From Desulfovibrio sp. (GTDB taxonomy: Bacteria; Desulfobacterota; Desulfovibrionia; Desulfovibrionales; Desulfovibrionaceae): 30,145 bases of DNA. The notes below the pieces were generated by a model. The model had not been told where the DNA came from, did not search any database, and saw nothing but the letters and a program-made list of their open reading frames with translations. Of this stretch, positions 8,640 to 17,002 are shown in pieces. The stretch lies in the NCBI GenBank assembly GCA_031270875.1, contig JAISXC010000029.1, positions 1-30,145 of the forward strand. The letters run 5' to 3'. The translations under genes were made by a program, and so were the position numbers. Within the stretch, counting starts at the first letter, position 1. Each line of letters opens with the position of its first letter.

Positions 8640-9584
8640 TTACAGTCTTTTTTGTTCTTCCAGCTCCTTCAGTATGAAACCCATGAAGTGAAACATGAGC
8701 AAGGCTGCCATGCGCGGCGTCGCTCCCGTGGGATCATATTGCGGCGCGACTTCCACAAGATCGAAGCAGACCACTTTGCCCCTCTGGGAAACAGCTTCCA
8801 GCAGATCCACCAGCAGAGAAAAATCAAGCCCGCCGGGTACGGGTGAAGCCGTGCCCGGTGCCTGACACATGTCCAACGCGTCCATATCAATGGTCACATA
8901 ATACCTGCATCCAGAAGGAATACGCTCAAGCAGTCCTTCCGCTCCCAGTTTGCGGGCCTCCCGGCCGGTGATGATATCGCTGCCCCAGCCGCGAGCTTCA
9001 GCATAGTCAGCCTTTGTGCTGCTGCCGAAACCACGCATGCCTATCTGCGTCATTCCCGCGACGTGCCTCATTTGTGAAATATGCCGCATCGGCGTGCCGT
9101 TGGTGTACCGTTGCGAACCTACCCCGCGCGACCAATCCAGATGGGCGTCAAACTGGATGACATGCACGGGCCCCAGATCGCTGATGCCGCCGGCCACAGA
9201 AATGGATATGGAATGGTCGCCGCCCATGACAACCGGAATGGCTCCGGCATCCACTATCCTGCGGACGCGCTGTTCCGCCGATGCCAGGGTGCCCTCTATG
9301 TCTCCGGTGATAATATCGCAGTCGCCGCAATCAACTATCCTCCAGGGCGCGGCGAGATAAATCTCGTCCCGTTCAGGATCGTAAAATCCTGCGTCTCCGC
9401 GCGCGTACTGCGTCGAGGCTTCCCTGATGCGCCTTGGCCCAAGCCTGGCTCCGCTCAAAAAACCGACCGCGATGTCGCAGGGAATGCCCAGCACCGCAAT
9501 GTCAGACTCCAACGCGTCAAGATTCGTAGCAATTGGATATTTGCCGAAAGAGCATATTCCGGTGATGGGCAGATTGTAACTCAT
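8640..9584 (-). CDS. hutG: Ureohydrolase (arginase/agmatinase family), likely formimidoylglutamase
   Basis: Mn-dependent hydrolase of 314 residues. The metal ligands of the family are present: GGDHS at 121-125, DAHLD at 146-150 and DMDALD at 233-238, followed by APGTASPVPGG. In sequence it looks closer to agmatinase than to classical HutG. Its place as the last gene after hutI and hutU argues for hydrolysis of N-formimidoyl-glutamate to glutamate and formamide. The usual HGTP stretch reads NGTP here (residue 162 on), which may mark a changed substrate. The start is supported by GAGGAG at 9594-9599. Alternatives: agmatinase or guanidinobutyrase. The family call is firm; the gene symbol rests on context. 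Confidence 0.75.
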   Translation of the reverse strand: MSYNLPITGICSFGKYPIATNLDALESDIAVLGIPCDIAVGFLSGARLGPRRIREASTQYARGDAGFYDPERDEIYLAAPWRIVDCGDCDIITGDIEGTLASAEQRVRRIVDAGAIPVVMGGDHSISISVAGGISDLGPVHVIQFDAHLDWSRGVGSQRYTNGTPMRHISQMRHVAGMTQIGMRGFGSSTKADYAEARGWGSDIITGREARKLGAEGLLERIPSGCRYYVTIDMDALDMCQAPGTASPVPGGLDFSLLVDLLEAVSQRGKVVCFDLVEVAPQYDPTGATPRMAALLMFHFMGFILKELEEQKRL

Positions 9585-9635
9585 GATTTCTTCTCCTCAT
9601 CGGGGGAATACAATGTTGGGATTCGGCTCGGAAGG

Positions 9636-11648
9636 TCACGACAAAAATCTGTCAAGCAGATCATCTTTCGCCCTGTACGGAAGGGTGATGTAATCCTTGC
9701 CCATGCCCGCCCTGTTATATTCGGCACAGACTTCCATCGCATTGGGATTTCCCGCCCACCCGCGTCTCGCCACTCCTCCCATGACGTCCCACCGCATGGC
9801 TGTCTTCAGAATTTCGTCAACACGCGCGCTGCCGTCAAGTACCATGCCGAAGCCTCCATTTATGGCCTTGCCGATGCCAACGCCGCCGCCATTGTGCAGC
9901 GCAATCAGGCTCATCCCCCTGGCCGCGTTGCCGGCGAAACACTGAACGGCCATATCCGCGGTAATGTTGCTGCCGTCCTTGACATTCGCCGTCTCGCGGA
10001 AAGGACTGTCCGTTCCGGCCACGTCATGGTGGTCGCGCCCGAGCATGACCGGACCGATTTCATCTTTACGCACCATCTCATTGAATTTTAAAGCGATAGT
10101 CAGACGGCCCTCGGCATCCTGATACAGAATGCGGGCTTGGGTTCCGACGACTAGGCTGTTTTTTTCGGCATCGCGGAGCCACACCATGTTATCCCGATCT
10201 TGGGGCCGACGTCCGGCATACATGCAATTCATAGCCGCCCTGTCCGTGGCGGCGAGATCTGCCGGCTTTCCCGAAAGACAGACCCAGCGGAAAGGACCAT
10301 AGCCGTAATCGAAGAAATACGGCCCCATAATGTCTTCCACATAGGAGGGGAAAATGAATCCGTCTGTGTCGTCCTTGCCGTTTTTGGAAACCTCCTGCAC
10401 TCCAGCGTCGAATACAGCCTTGAGAAAGGCGTTGCCATAGTCAAAAAAATACGCTCCGCGGTTTACAAGGATTTTGATCAGGGAATAATGCTTACGTAGG
10501 GTTTCGTTGACAGCACGGCGAAAAACTTCGCGGTCATCGCGCAGCATGCGTGTGCGTTCATCAAAAGTCAGTCCTTGGGGACAATATCCTCCGTCGTGGG
10601 CCACATGGCAGGAAGTCTGATCCGAAAGCAGATGAATCTTTACGTCTTCATCCACACAGTACTGTAACAGGTCGACGACATTGCCATGATAACCTATGGA
10701 AAGCGGTTTCCTTTCCTTCAAGGCGCCGTTGACCTCCCTGAAAATCTCCGGCAACATGGCCGAGGCCCTGCAGATCCATCCTTGTTCCAGACGGGTTTTA
10801 ATGCGGCTCTGGTCCACCTCGGCAATGACGCTGACCGCGCCTGCAATTTCGGCCGCTTTGGGTTGCGCGCCGCTCATCCCGCCCAGGCCGGACGAAACAA
10901 AAAGCTTCCCGGCCAGATCGGCGTTATCCGGCAGATCCCAAAAAATACGCCCGGCATTGAGCAGAGTATTGTAGGTTCCATGCACAATGCCCTGCGGTCC
11001 TATATACATCCAGCCGCCGGCCGTCATTTGTCCATAATTGCTTACGCCCAGTTGCGCGGCTCTTCGCCAGTCCTCAGCGTTGTCCCATGCCCCGACCATA
11101 AGGCCGTTCGTGATGATCACGCGCGGCGCGTCAGGTCGGGACCGAAAAAGGCCGAGCGGGTGCCCGGATTCCACAACCAGAGTCTGCTCCCGCGTCAATT
11201 CCTCCAGATATCGTTTTATAAGCCTGTACTGCATCCAATTTTGACAGACTTGTCCCGTTTCGCCGTAAGTGACGAGTTCATAGGGGTAAAGGGCCACATC
11301 AAAGTCCAGATTGTTGTCGAGCATTACCTGAAATGCTTTGCCCTCAAGACATCTGCCGCGATAAGAATCAATGCTTTTGCCGTAAATGCGTCCCCAGGGG
11401 CGGAAACGATAACCGTAAATCCGGCCTCGCCCGCGCAATTCCTCCAAAAATTCCGGAGCGACAACTTCATGGTGTTCTTCCGGAACATAGCGCAAGGCAT
11501 TGCGCAGGGCCAACCTGGTCTGAGTCCTGTCAAGAGTGTATCCGCGATCCGGAGCGCGGCGTATGCCGTCCTCAAAAGCGGGCATAACCGGCAACTCCCC
11601 GCAATCCATGATGTTCATGCTCTTCATAAGCCCGGCGTCCGTCAACAT
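9636..11648 (-). CDS. hutU: Urocanate hydratase (long form)
   Basis: Adds water to urocanate to give 4-imidazolone-5-propionate, using tightly bound NAD+ as an electrophile. Conserved blocks are visible: GQMTAGGWMYIGPQGIVHGT, SSGLGGMSGAQP, DQTSCH, and HNGGGVGIGKAINGGFGMVLDG near the C-terminus. The 670 residues match the longer urocanase type seen in animals and some anaerobes, not the roughly 555-residue proteobacterial HutU. The ATG at 11646-11648 overlaps the hutI stop by seven bases (ATGTTGA), implying translational coupling, and a GAGGA lies just upstream. Thiourocanate hydratases of ergothioneine breakdown belong to the same superfamily, but the hutI and hutG partners favour ordinary urocanate. 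Confidence 0.92.
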   Translation of the reverse strand: MLTDAGLMKSMNIMDCGELPVMPAFEDGIRRAPDRGYTLDRTQTRLALRNALRYVPEEHHEVVAPEFLEELRGRGRIYGYRFRPWGRIYGKSIDSYRGRCLEGKAFQVMLDNNLDFDVALYPYELVTYGETGQVCQNWMQYRLIKRYLEELTREQTLVVESGHPLGLFRSRPDAPRVIITNGLMVGAWDNAEDWRRAAQLGVSNYGQMTAGGWMYIGPQGIVHGTYNTLLNAGRIFWDLPDNADLAGKLFVSSGLGGMSGAQPKAAEIAGAVSVIAEVDQSRIKTRLEQGWICRASAMLPEIFREVNGALKERKPLSIGYHGNVVDLLQYCVDEDVKIHLLSDQTSCHVAHDGGYCPQGLTFDERTRMLRDDREVFRRAVNETLRKHYSLIKILVNRGAYFFDYGNAFLKAVFDAGVQEVSKNGKDDTDGFIFPSYVEDIMGPYFFDYGYGPFRWVCLSGKPADLAATDRAAMNCMYAGRRPQDRDNMVWLRDAEKNSLVVGTQARILYQDAEGRLTIALKFNEMVRKDEIGPVMLGRDHHDVAGTDSPFRETANVKDGSNITADMAVQCFAGNAARGMSLIALHNGGGVGIGKAINGGFGMVLDGSARVDEILKTAMRWDVMGGVARRGWAGNPNAMEVCAEYNRAGMGKDYITLPYRAKDDLLDRFLS

Positions 11649-12946
11649 CGCATCCTCGCAGCAACCATGCGCGGTTGGGAATTATCAGTAAAAAGCGCCT
11701 GCCCCCGCTTGTATATCCGCAGCACCGGATTCGCCCCCGCGTGATAGGCGATGGCGGCCGGGCTTTCGCCGTCAAGAAGCAGAAAATCCGCATCCTTGCC
11801 TGACTCAAGGCTTCCCTTGAGTTTGTGTTCGCCTATGGCGTATGCGGCGTTGAGGGTGGAGGCTGTCAGCGCTTCCTCCGGCGTAAGGCCCATATTCATC
11901 ACGGCAAGCCCGAAAACAAAAGGCATGGATTCGCAGAAGCAGGAACCGGGATTGCAGTCAGTGGCCAGGGCCACCGGCAGATTCATGTTTATCATGTCCC
12001 TGCCGCGCGCATAGGGTCTTCGCAAGCTGTAGGCGGTGGCGGGCAGAAGAACGGCGATGACTCCCTTGTCCGCCATGGCGGACAATCCGGCTGTTCCCGC
12101 GGCAAGCAGGTGCTCGGCGGATACGGCGCGTATTTCCGCGGCCAATTCGGCCCCGCCAAGATCATGAACTTCATCCGCATGGATTTTCAAGCCCAGCCCG
12201 AGATCGCGCGCCGATGACAAAATTCGACGGCATTGCCCCCTGCCGAACACACCCTGTTCACAAAAGACATCACAGTAGCGGGCTATGCCCTGCCCGGCAA
12301 CAGCCGGCAACATTTCATTGATTATGAGGCTGACATAGTCTTCGGATCTGTTTTTGTATTCTTCAGGCACGGCATGCGCGCCCATGAAGGTGGCCGTGAT
12401 ATCCACGGGAACCAACTTTGCCGCCTCCGCAATAATGTCGAGCATGCGCAGCTCATTTGCCAAATCCAGGCCATAACCGCTTTTTATCTCCAGGGTGGTC
12501 GTGCCCAGGCGGCAGGCGTTTTGCACGTTCCCCAACGTGAAATGCAGCAGTTCCTCGTCTGAGGTCTCCCGCACGTCTTTCACGGAGCGGAGGATGCCTC
12601 CTCCTGATTTCAGGATATCCAGATAGGCGGTCCCGGCCATGCGCATACTGAATTCATTTTCCCTGCGGCGGGCGAAGCACATGTGAGTGTGCGGATCGAC
12701 AAAACCGGGAATCACGCACCCGCCCCCCAAATCATCCATTCCGATCGCTGACTTCTCCTTGTCCGGCATAGCCGCAATCAGACGGAAGATATCATTTTCG
12801 TCTCCGACAACGACAATTGTTCCGTCTTTTACAAGCATTGCTCCGCGTGGAATATTTACGACGTTTCCCTGGCGGCGACCACTCAGAGGCGCGCCTGTGT
12901 CCAGCGGAGTAAATATGGATGCATTGTGGAACAAGGTTGCCGACAT
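11642..12946 (-). CDS. hutI: Imidazolonepropionase
   Basis: Metal-dependent amidohydrolase that opens the ring of 4-imidazolone-5-propionate to N-formimidoyl-L-glutamate. The 434-residue length suits the family. It shows the HTH metal pair in DPHTHMCF (H86, H88), the ring-binding EIKSGYGL segment, HADEVHDLGGAEL, SAEHLL, and the late aspartate in ATDCNPGS. It follows the cyclodeaminase-family gene by 34 bases and overlaps hutU. No good ribosome binding site precedes the ATG at 12946, so initiation may depend on coupling to the upstream gene. Confidence 0.94.
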   Translation of the reverse strand: MSATLFHNASIFTPLDTGAPLSGRRQGNVVNIPRGAMLVKDGTIVVVGDENDIFRLIAAMPDKEKSAIGMDDLGGGCVIPGFVDPHTHMCFARRRENEFSMRMAGTAYLDILKSGGGILRSVKDVRETSDEELLHFTLGNVQNACRLGTTTLEIKSGYGLDLANELRMLDIIAEAAKLVPVDITATFMGAHAVPEEYKNRSEDYVSLIINEMLPAVAGQGIARYCDVFCEQGVFGRGQCRRILSSARDLGLGLKIHADEVHDLGGAELAAEIRAVSAEHLLAAGTAGLSAMADKGVIAVLLPATAYSLRRPYARGRDMINMNLPVALATDCNPGSCFCESMPFVFGLAVMNMGLTPEEALTASTLNAAYAIGEHKLKGSLESGKDADFLLLDGESPAAIAYHAGANPVLRIYKRGQALFTDNSQPRMVAARMRC

Positions 12947-12980
12947 AGGGATAACCGTATCGAATATTCGGCAAGAAGTG

Positions 12981-13988
12981 TTATCTGTAACGCAGTTTCC
13001 GGCCCAAACCCGTGGCTTCGGCTTTGTCCAGCAGGGCTTGGCCCAAGGCGATGTCTGTGGTTGAAAGCCCGCGGTGCCAGAACAGGATTGTTTCCCGGTC
13101 GTTTTCCCGGCCCGGCTTCAGACCGGCGACAATTTCTCCCAGTTCGGCGTGCAGGGTTTCCCGGCTGAGTCTGCCGGAATCAACATGCGCCCGCAAAGAG
13201 CCGTAAGGCAGCCCTTTGCGGCATTGTCCCCAGTCGTCCACAACTATTTTATCCATTATATCGGTCAGCGAAAGTTCCACAGCGCTCATGGTGCCGTAAG
13301 GAACCACGAAAGCGCTTTTTTTGATCCATTCCGTCCTGAGAAGGGGCCGGGGTTCAGAAAGACGGGAAGCTTCCACAACAATATCGCAATCCGCAACACA
13401 CTCTTTCCATGTGTCCACGGCGCGCACTTTTTTGTTCAGGTCGCGGCTCAAGCGCCCGGCAAAAGCGTTACGGCTTTCCGGACGGCGCGAATGCACCCGT
13501 ATTTCCTCAAAATCAAAAAGATAGTCAAGCAGGCGGACATTCCAGTACGCCGTGCCTCTGGCGCCGATATGGCCGAGAACTTTTGAATTTTTTCTGGCCA
13601 GATACTCGGCGCCGACAGCCGTCATGGCGCCTGTGCGCATGTCGGTTATGGAGCTGGCGTCCAAAATGGCATTCACCGCGCCGGTGGTTGGATCAAAGAG
13701 ATTGAGGACCGCGAGTTCCGAAGGGAGCCCCACTTTGTAATTGTCCACATAATCACCCACTATTTTGACGCCGGCTACATTTTGCGGACCGATATACCCG
13801 CGCAGGACATTGAAATGCCCCTTGGAGGAATTCTCGGGAACAAGATGCACGCGCGGCTCTACGCGCGTAAGCCCCTTGCCTTGATATTCCAGAACCTTTT
13901 TCACCGAGGCTATAATCTCGCCGTCCGTCAAAGCAAGTTTTTCAACTTCAGGCCCGCTTACATAGGTCAGGTACAGTTCTTTTTCCAT
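12981..13988 (-). CDS. Ornithine cyclodeaminase/mu-crystallin family NAD(P) enzyme
   Basis: 335 residues of the OCD/mu-crystallin family, whose members are ornithine cyclodeaminases, imine or ketimine reductases, and alanine dehydrogenases. The N-terminal half has the GVKIVG lysine (K75) and SSITDMRTGAMTA; residues about 137-150 form the dinucleotide fold, with an unusual GARGTA in place of the common GxGxQA. An AAAGGTG lies just before the ATG. It sits between tctA and hutI in the same operon, so it presumably acts on an intermediate or companion substrate of imidazole or glutamate metabolism. I cannot say which reaction. It is not a standard component of histidine utilisation. Confidence 0.82.
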   Translation of the reverse strand: MEKELYLTYVSGPEVEKLALTDGEIIASVKKVLEYQGKGLTRVEPRVHLVPENSSKGHFNVLRGYIGPQNVAGVKIVGDYVDNYKVGLPSELAVLNLFDPTTGAVNAILDASSITDMRTGAMTAVGAEYLARKNSKVLGHIGARGTAYWNVRLLDYLFDFEEIRVHSRRPESRNAFAGRLSRDLNKKVRAVDTWKECVADCDIVVEASRLSEPRPLLRTEWIKKSAFVVPYGTMSAVELSLTDIMDKIVVDDWGQCRKGLPYGSLRAHVDSGRLSRETLHAELGEIVAGLKPGRENDRETILFWHRGLSTTDIALGQALLDKAEATGLGRKLRYR

Positions 13989-14042
13989 AATACACCTTTC
14001 GGGATGCTGGTATTGTTGCCGGATGAAAGATCCCGCGTCGAA

Positions 14043-15539
14043 TCATGCAATTTTTTTATGGTCGGCTCTTCGCGCGACTATCAAAACAGTAAGAACGGCG
14101 GCGGCGATCAACACCGCGCTGATCGGCCTTGTTATAAAAACGCTCAAATCCATCCTGTGCACGGTAAGGGCGTCCCTCAGATTTTTTTCTATGATCGGGC
14201 CAAGCACCAGGCCCAGAACCAACGGCGGCATGGGCAATCCCAGGCATTGCAGGTAGTATGCCGCAACTCCCAGTATCCCCATAAGGGCTACGGGGAAAGC
14301 CGTGTTGCCGTCCGCGAAGCATCCGGTGGCAGCCATAACTCCAATCAGCGGCACAAGCACGCTTATCGGAATTTTTTCCAGCATTTTCGGCAAAAAGGAC
14401 CTGAGCCCCATGCCGAACAGCAAAAGCCAGATGTTGGACAGCATGAGTATGCCCACAATCAGCACAAAGAGATCACCGTGTTCCACAATGAAAAGAGGAC
14501 CCGGGGTGATATTTTGGATGGTTAAGGCGCCAAGAAGTATGGCCGTTACCGTGTCGCCGGGTATCCCAAGGGTAAGCAGCGGGATCATGGCCCCCCCTGT
14601 CACGGCGTTGTTGGCGACCTCCGAGGCTATGACCCCCCGCGGCGCGCCTTCGCCAAGAGGCGCTTCATCCGGGTATCGGGCCGTCGCCGCTTCACCGTAA
14701 CTTATCCACGAGGCTATCGTGGGTCCGGTGCCGGGTAAAATTCCTATACTCGTACCGATCAAGGAGCTCTTCAGGATCAGAAATTTATGCCGGCAGAACA
14801 ATTTCATGATTTCCGCCAAGTTGCTCTTTTGCTGCGGAGGCAGATCACGCAACTTTTCGGCGCCGCCCTGGTTGAACATTTCCGTTATCGCGAAAAAGGC
14901 GATCAAGGCCGGGATCAGAGGAATGCCGGTAAGAAGCCCCGGAAGGCCAAAGGTCAAGCGAAGTACACCGTCAACCGGATCCATGCCCACGCAACCGAGA
15001 AGCATGCCCAACACAGCCCCTATGGCCCCCCGCAGAATGCTTCCCGCGGAAATGGCCGCCACGCAAACCAGGCCGAAAAGGCCGAAAGACGCGTATTCGA
15101 CCGCTGTAAACGTAAGAGCCACGGAAGAAAGCAGAGGAGCGAGAAGCATGAGGACAAGACCGGAAAAAATGCCTCCCAGAAAGGAACCAGCAATGGCCAG
15201 ACCCAAGGCCAGGTCCGCCCGGCCTTGGGTGGCCATGGGATATCCGTCCACCGTCGTGGCGGCATTTCCTGGCGCTCCGGGAGTATTGACAAGAATGGCC
15301 GGAATTGAGCCGGCGAAATAGCCGCCACTATATATGCCGAGCAGAAGACTCATGGCCTGCTCAAAAGGAACGCCGAAGGTCAGTGGAGTGACAATGGCTA
15401 CCCCGGCTGTGGCCGTCAATCCCGGAGCGGCACCGAACAGACAGCCTATGAACACTCCCGCGGCGGACCAGAAAAATACCCAGACCGAAGTGAGAGCGTT
15501 TACTCCGGAAAGCAGATCGGCGAAAGAGACAAATTCCAT
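14043..15539 (-). CDS. tctA: Tripartite tricarboxylate transporter, large permease TctA
   Basis: Large membrane subunit (498 residues, about 11-12 helices) of the TTT family of binding-protein-dependent secondary carboxylate importers. Characteristic stretches are GAAPGLTATAGVAIVTPLTF near residue 37, AILVNTPGAPGNAATTVDG near 80, and GTGPTIASWISYGEAA in the middle, repeated in inverted-repeat fashion. It starts three bases after tctB stops. The substrate is set by TctC; known TTT substrates are organic acids such as citrate, tartrate and aromatic carboxylates. Here the operon points to an imidazole carboxylate. Confidence 0.93.
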   Translation of the reverse strand: MEFVSFADLLSGVNALTSVWVFFWSAAGVFIGCLFGAAPGLTATAGVAIVTPLTFGVPFEQAMSLLLGIYSGGYFAGSIPAILVNTPGAPGNAATTVDGYPMATQGRADLALGLAIAGSFLGGIFSGLVLMLLAPLLSSVALTFTAVEYASFGLFGLVCVAAISAGSILRGAIGAVLGMLLGCVGMDPVDGVLRLTFGLPGLLTGIPLIPALIAFFAITEMFNQGGAEKLRDLPPQQKSNLAEIMKLFCRHKFLILKSSLIGTSIGILPGTGPTIASWISYGEAATARYPDEAPLGEGAPRGVIASEVANNAVTGGAMIPLLTLGIPGDTVTAILLGALTIQNITPGPLFIVEHGDLFVLIVGILMLSNIWLLLFGMGLRSFLPKMLEKIPISVLVPLIGVMAATGCFADGNTAFPVALMGILGVAAYYLQCLGLPMPPLVLGLVLGPIIEKNLRDALTVHRMDLSVFITRPISAVLIAAAVLTVLIVARRADHKKIA

Positions 15540-15542
15540 ATG

Positions 15543-15980
15543 TTACCCCATGGACGGCAAAAGAACCATAAAGCCGTACTGAAACAGAAGATACAAAACA
15601 GCTGTCGCGCATACGGAGACAAGCGCCATGCGTTTACGTTCGCGCACGCCCAGAACCCACAACGCGGAAGCCAGATATGCCGGGGAAAGCAGTCTGTAAT
15701 CGACATGGCCGAAAAGCAGGGCATAGAGTAACGTCAAACCCACAAGAAGATAGTTGCGCGGCTGACGGATTTTGCCGGCGATACTCCTGAGTGGGAACCC
15801 TTTGCCGGACAAAAGGAGGGCCAGCCCCAAGGCCGCCAGAGCGAACGCCAGCAAACAGGGAAAAAACCGCGGAGAAAGGGTGTGGCTGTCCGAAGGAACA
15901 TTTATGCTGTCTGATGCCTGCCACACCGCGAATCCGACAATCACTGACAGACAGCCGAGCAGATGATCCGAGTTCCGCAT
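15543..15980 (-). CDS. tctB: Tripartite tricarboxylate transporter, small permease TctB
   Basis: 145 residues with four predicted membrane helices, at about 6-24, 40-60, 77-95 and 115-140. The N-terminal SPRFFPCLLAFALAALGLAL pattern is typical of TctB: the conserved proline-rich entry to helix 2. It partners TctA in the inner membrane and is conserved only in general character. It follows tctC by 71 bases and precedes tctA by three. Confidence 0.85.
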   Translation of the reverse strand: MRNSDHLLGCLSVIVGFAVWQASDSINVPSDSHTLSPRFFPCLLAFALAALGLALLLSGKGFPLRSIAGKIRQPRNYLLVGLTLLYALLFGHVDYRLLSPAYLASALWVLGVRERKRMALVSVCATAVLYLLFQYGFMVLLPSMG

Positions 15981-16051
15981 GCGGGCTTCCTCCTTCTATT
16001 GAGAAGTTATGTCACATCAATGCATTGCCGGCATACGAATCACGGAGTCGC

Positions 16052-17002
16052 TCACTTGATCAGGCCAAGTTCTTTCAGCACGGTCTTGTGGTCGGCAATA
16101 TTGTCGTCTATGACCTTTTTAAATGCATCCTGGTCGAGGTAGCCGTCAGTAAAGCGGAGTTTGGCATATATCTGTTTTGTTTCTTCCTGGCTTGCCGCCT
16201 CCCTGATCGCCTTGTCGAGGATATTGCGGATCTGCGCCGGAACTTCCTTGCGCAACACAAGACCGAACCACAATTCTCCCGGAGCGGAGTACCCGCTTTC
16301 TTTGAAAGTGGGCACATCCGGCATGTAGTCCGCGCGTTTTTCCGCTGATACGGCGATGATCTTCAGCTTGCCGGAGCGGGCGAGATTTTCAAAAACCGGC
16401 AAGGCCGTAAACACGAAATCCACCTCTCCCGTCATAGCTTTGGTTGCAGCGTCCATTCCTCCCTTGCCCGCCACATGGACAAGCTTCATGCCGTTCTTCT
16501 TCGCGAACTGCGTCATCACTATGCGCTGTTTGGAGGACGGCCCGGGAGTTGAATAGGAAAGTTCCTTGGCTTTTGCGGCGGTTACGATGTCTTGCAAGGA
16601 TTTGTAGGGACTTTTTTCTCCAACCGCCACAGCCAGCGGCATGGTAACCAGGCGGGCCAGAGGGGCAAAATCATCAGGCTCAAATCCTCCCTTGTTCACC
16701 AAGGGCCCGGCGGTCAAAGCCCCTGTGGAGGCTATGGCCAGCGTATAGCCGTCCGCTTCCGCTTTCGCCGCTTCCGCCAGACCTACGGCACCCCCGCCTC
16801 CAGCTATGTTCTGCACCACCACAGGCGTCTTGAGAATGCTTTTCAAACGCTCGGCCATCACTCTGGCGGTGTTGTCAATGGCGTCGCCGGCGGCAAAAGG
16901 AGAAATGATGCGTATGGCTTTACCGGGGTAGACAGCGGCGAGAAGAAGCGAAGGCATGAGCAGGATGAATGTGGAGAAAACAAACAGCAGATGCTTTTTC
17001 AT
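16052..17002 (-). CDS. tctC: Periplasmic substrate-binding protein of the TTT transporter (TctC/Bug family)
   Basis: 316 residues with a Sec signal peptide: MKKHLL, a hydrophobic core, and a likely cleavage site after LLLAA near residue 23. The mature protein starts YPGKAIRIISPFAAGDAIDN, the Bug-family binding-loop region where backbone and Asp contacts hold the carboxylate groups of the ligand. QNIAGGGGAVGLAEAAKAEADGYT follows as in other TctC proteins. Its ATG overlaps the stop of the upstream gene (ATGA), so the two are translationally coupled. A ligand cannot be read from sequence; urocanate is my contextual guess. Confidence 0.92.
   Translation of the reverse strand: MKKHLLFVFSTFILLMPSLLLAAVYPGKAIRIISPFAAGDAIDNTARVMAERLKSILKTPVVVQNIAGGGGAVGLAEAAKAEADGYTLAIASTGALTAGPLVNKGGFEPDDFAPLARLVTMPLAVAVGEKSPYKSLQDIVTAAKAKELSYSTPGPSSKQRIVMTQFAKKNGMKLVHVAGKGGMDAATKAMTGEVDFVFTALPVFENLARSGKLKIIAVSAEKRADYMPDVPTFKESGYSAPGELWFGLVLRKEVPAQIRNILDKAIREAASQEETKQIYAKLRFTDGYLDQDAFKKVIDDNIADHKTVLKELGLIK

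Noticed and set aside
10686..11744. Plus-strand open frame of 352 codons
   Set aside because: Antisense to hutU, whose NAD-binding blocks leave no doubt about the coding strand.
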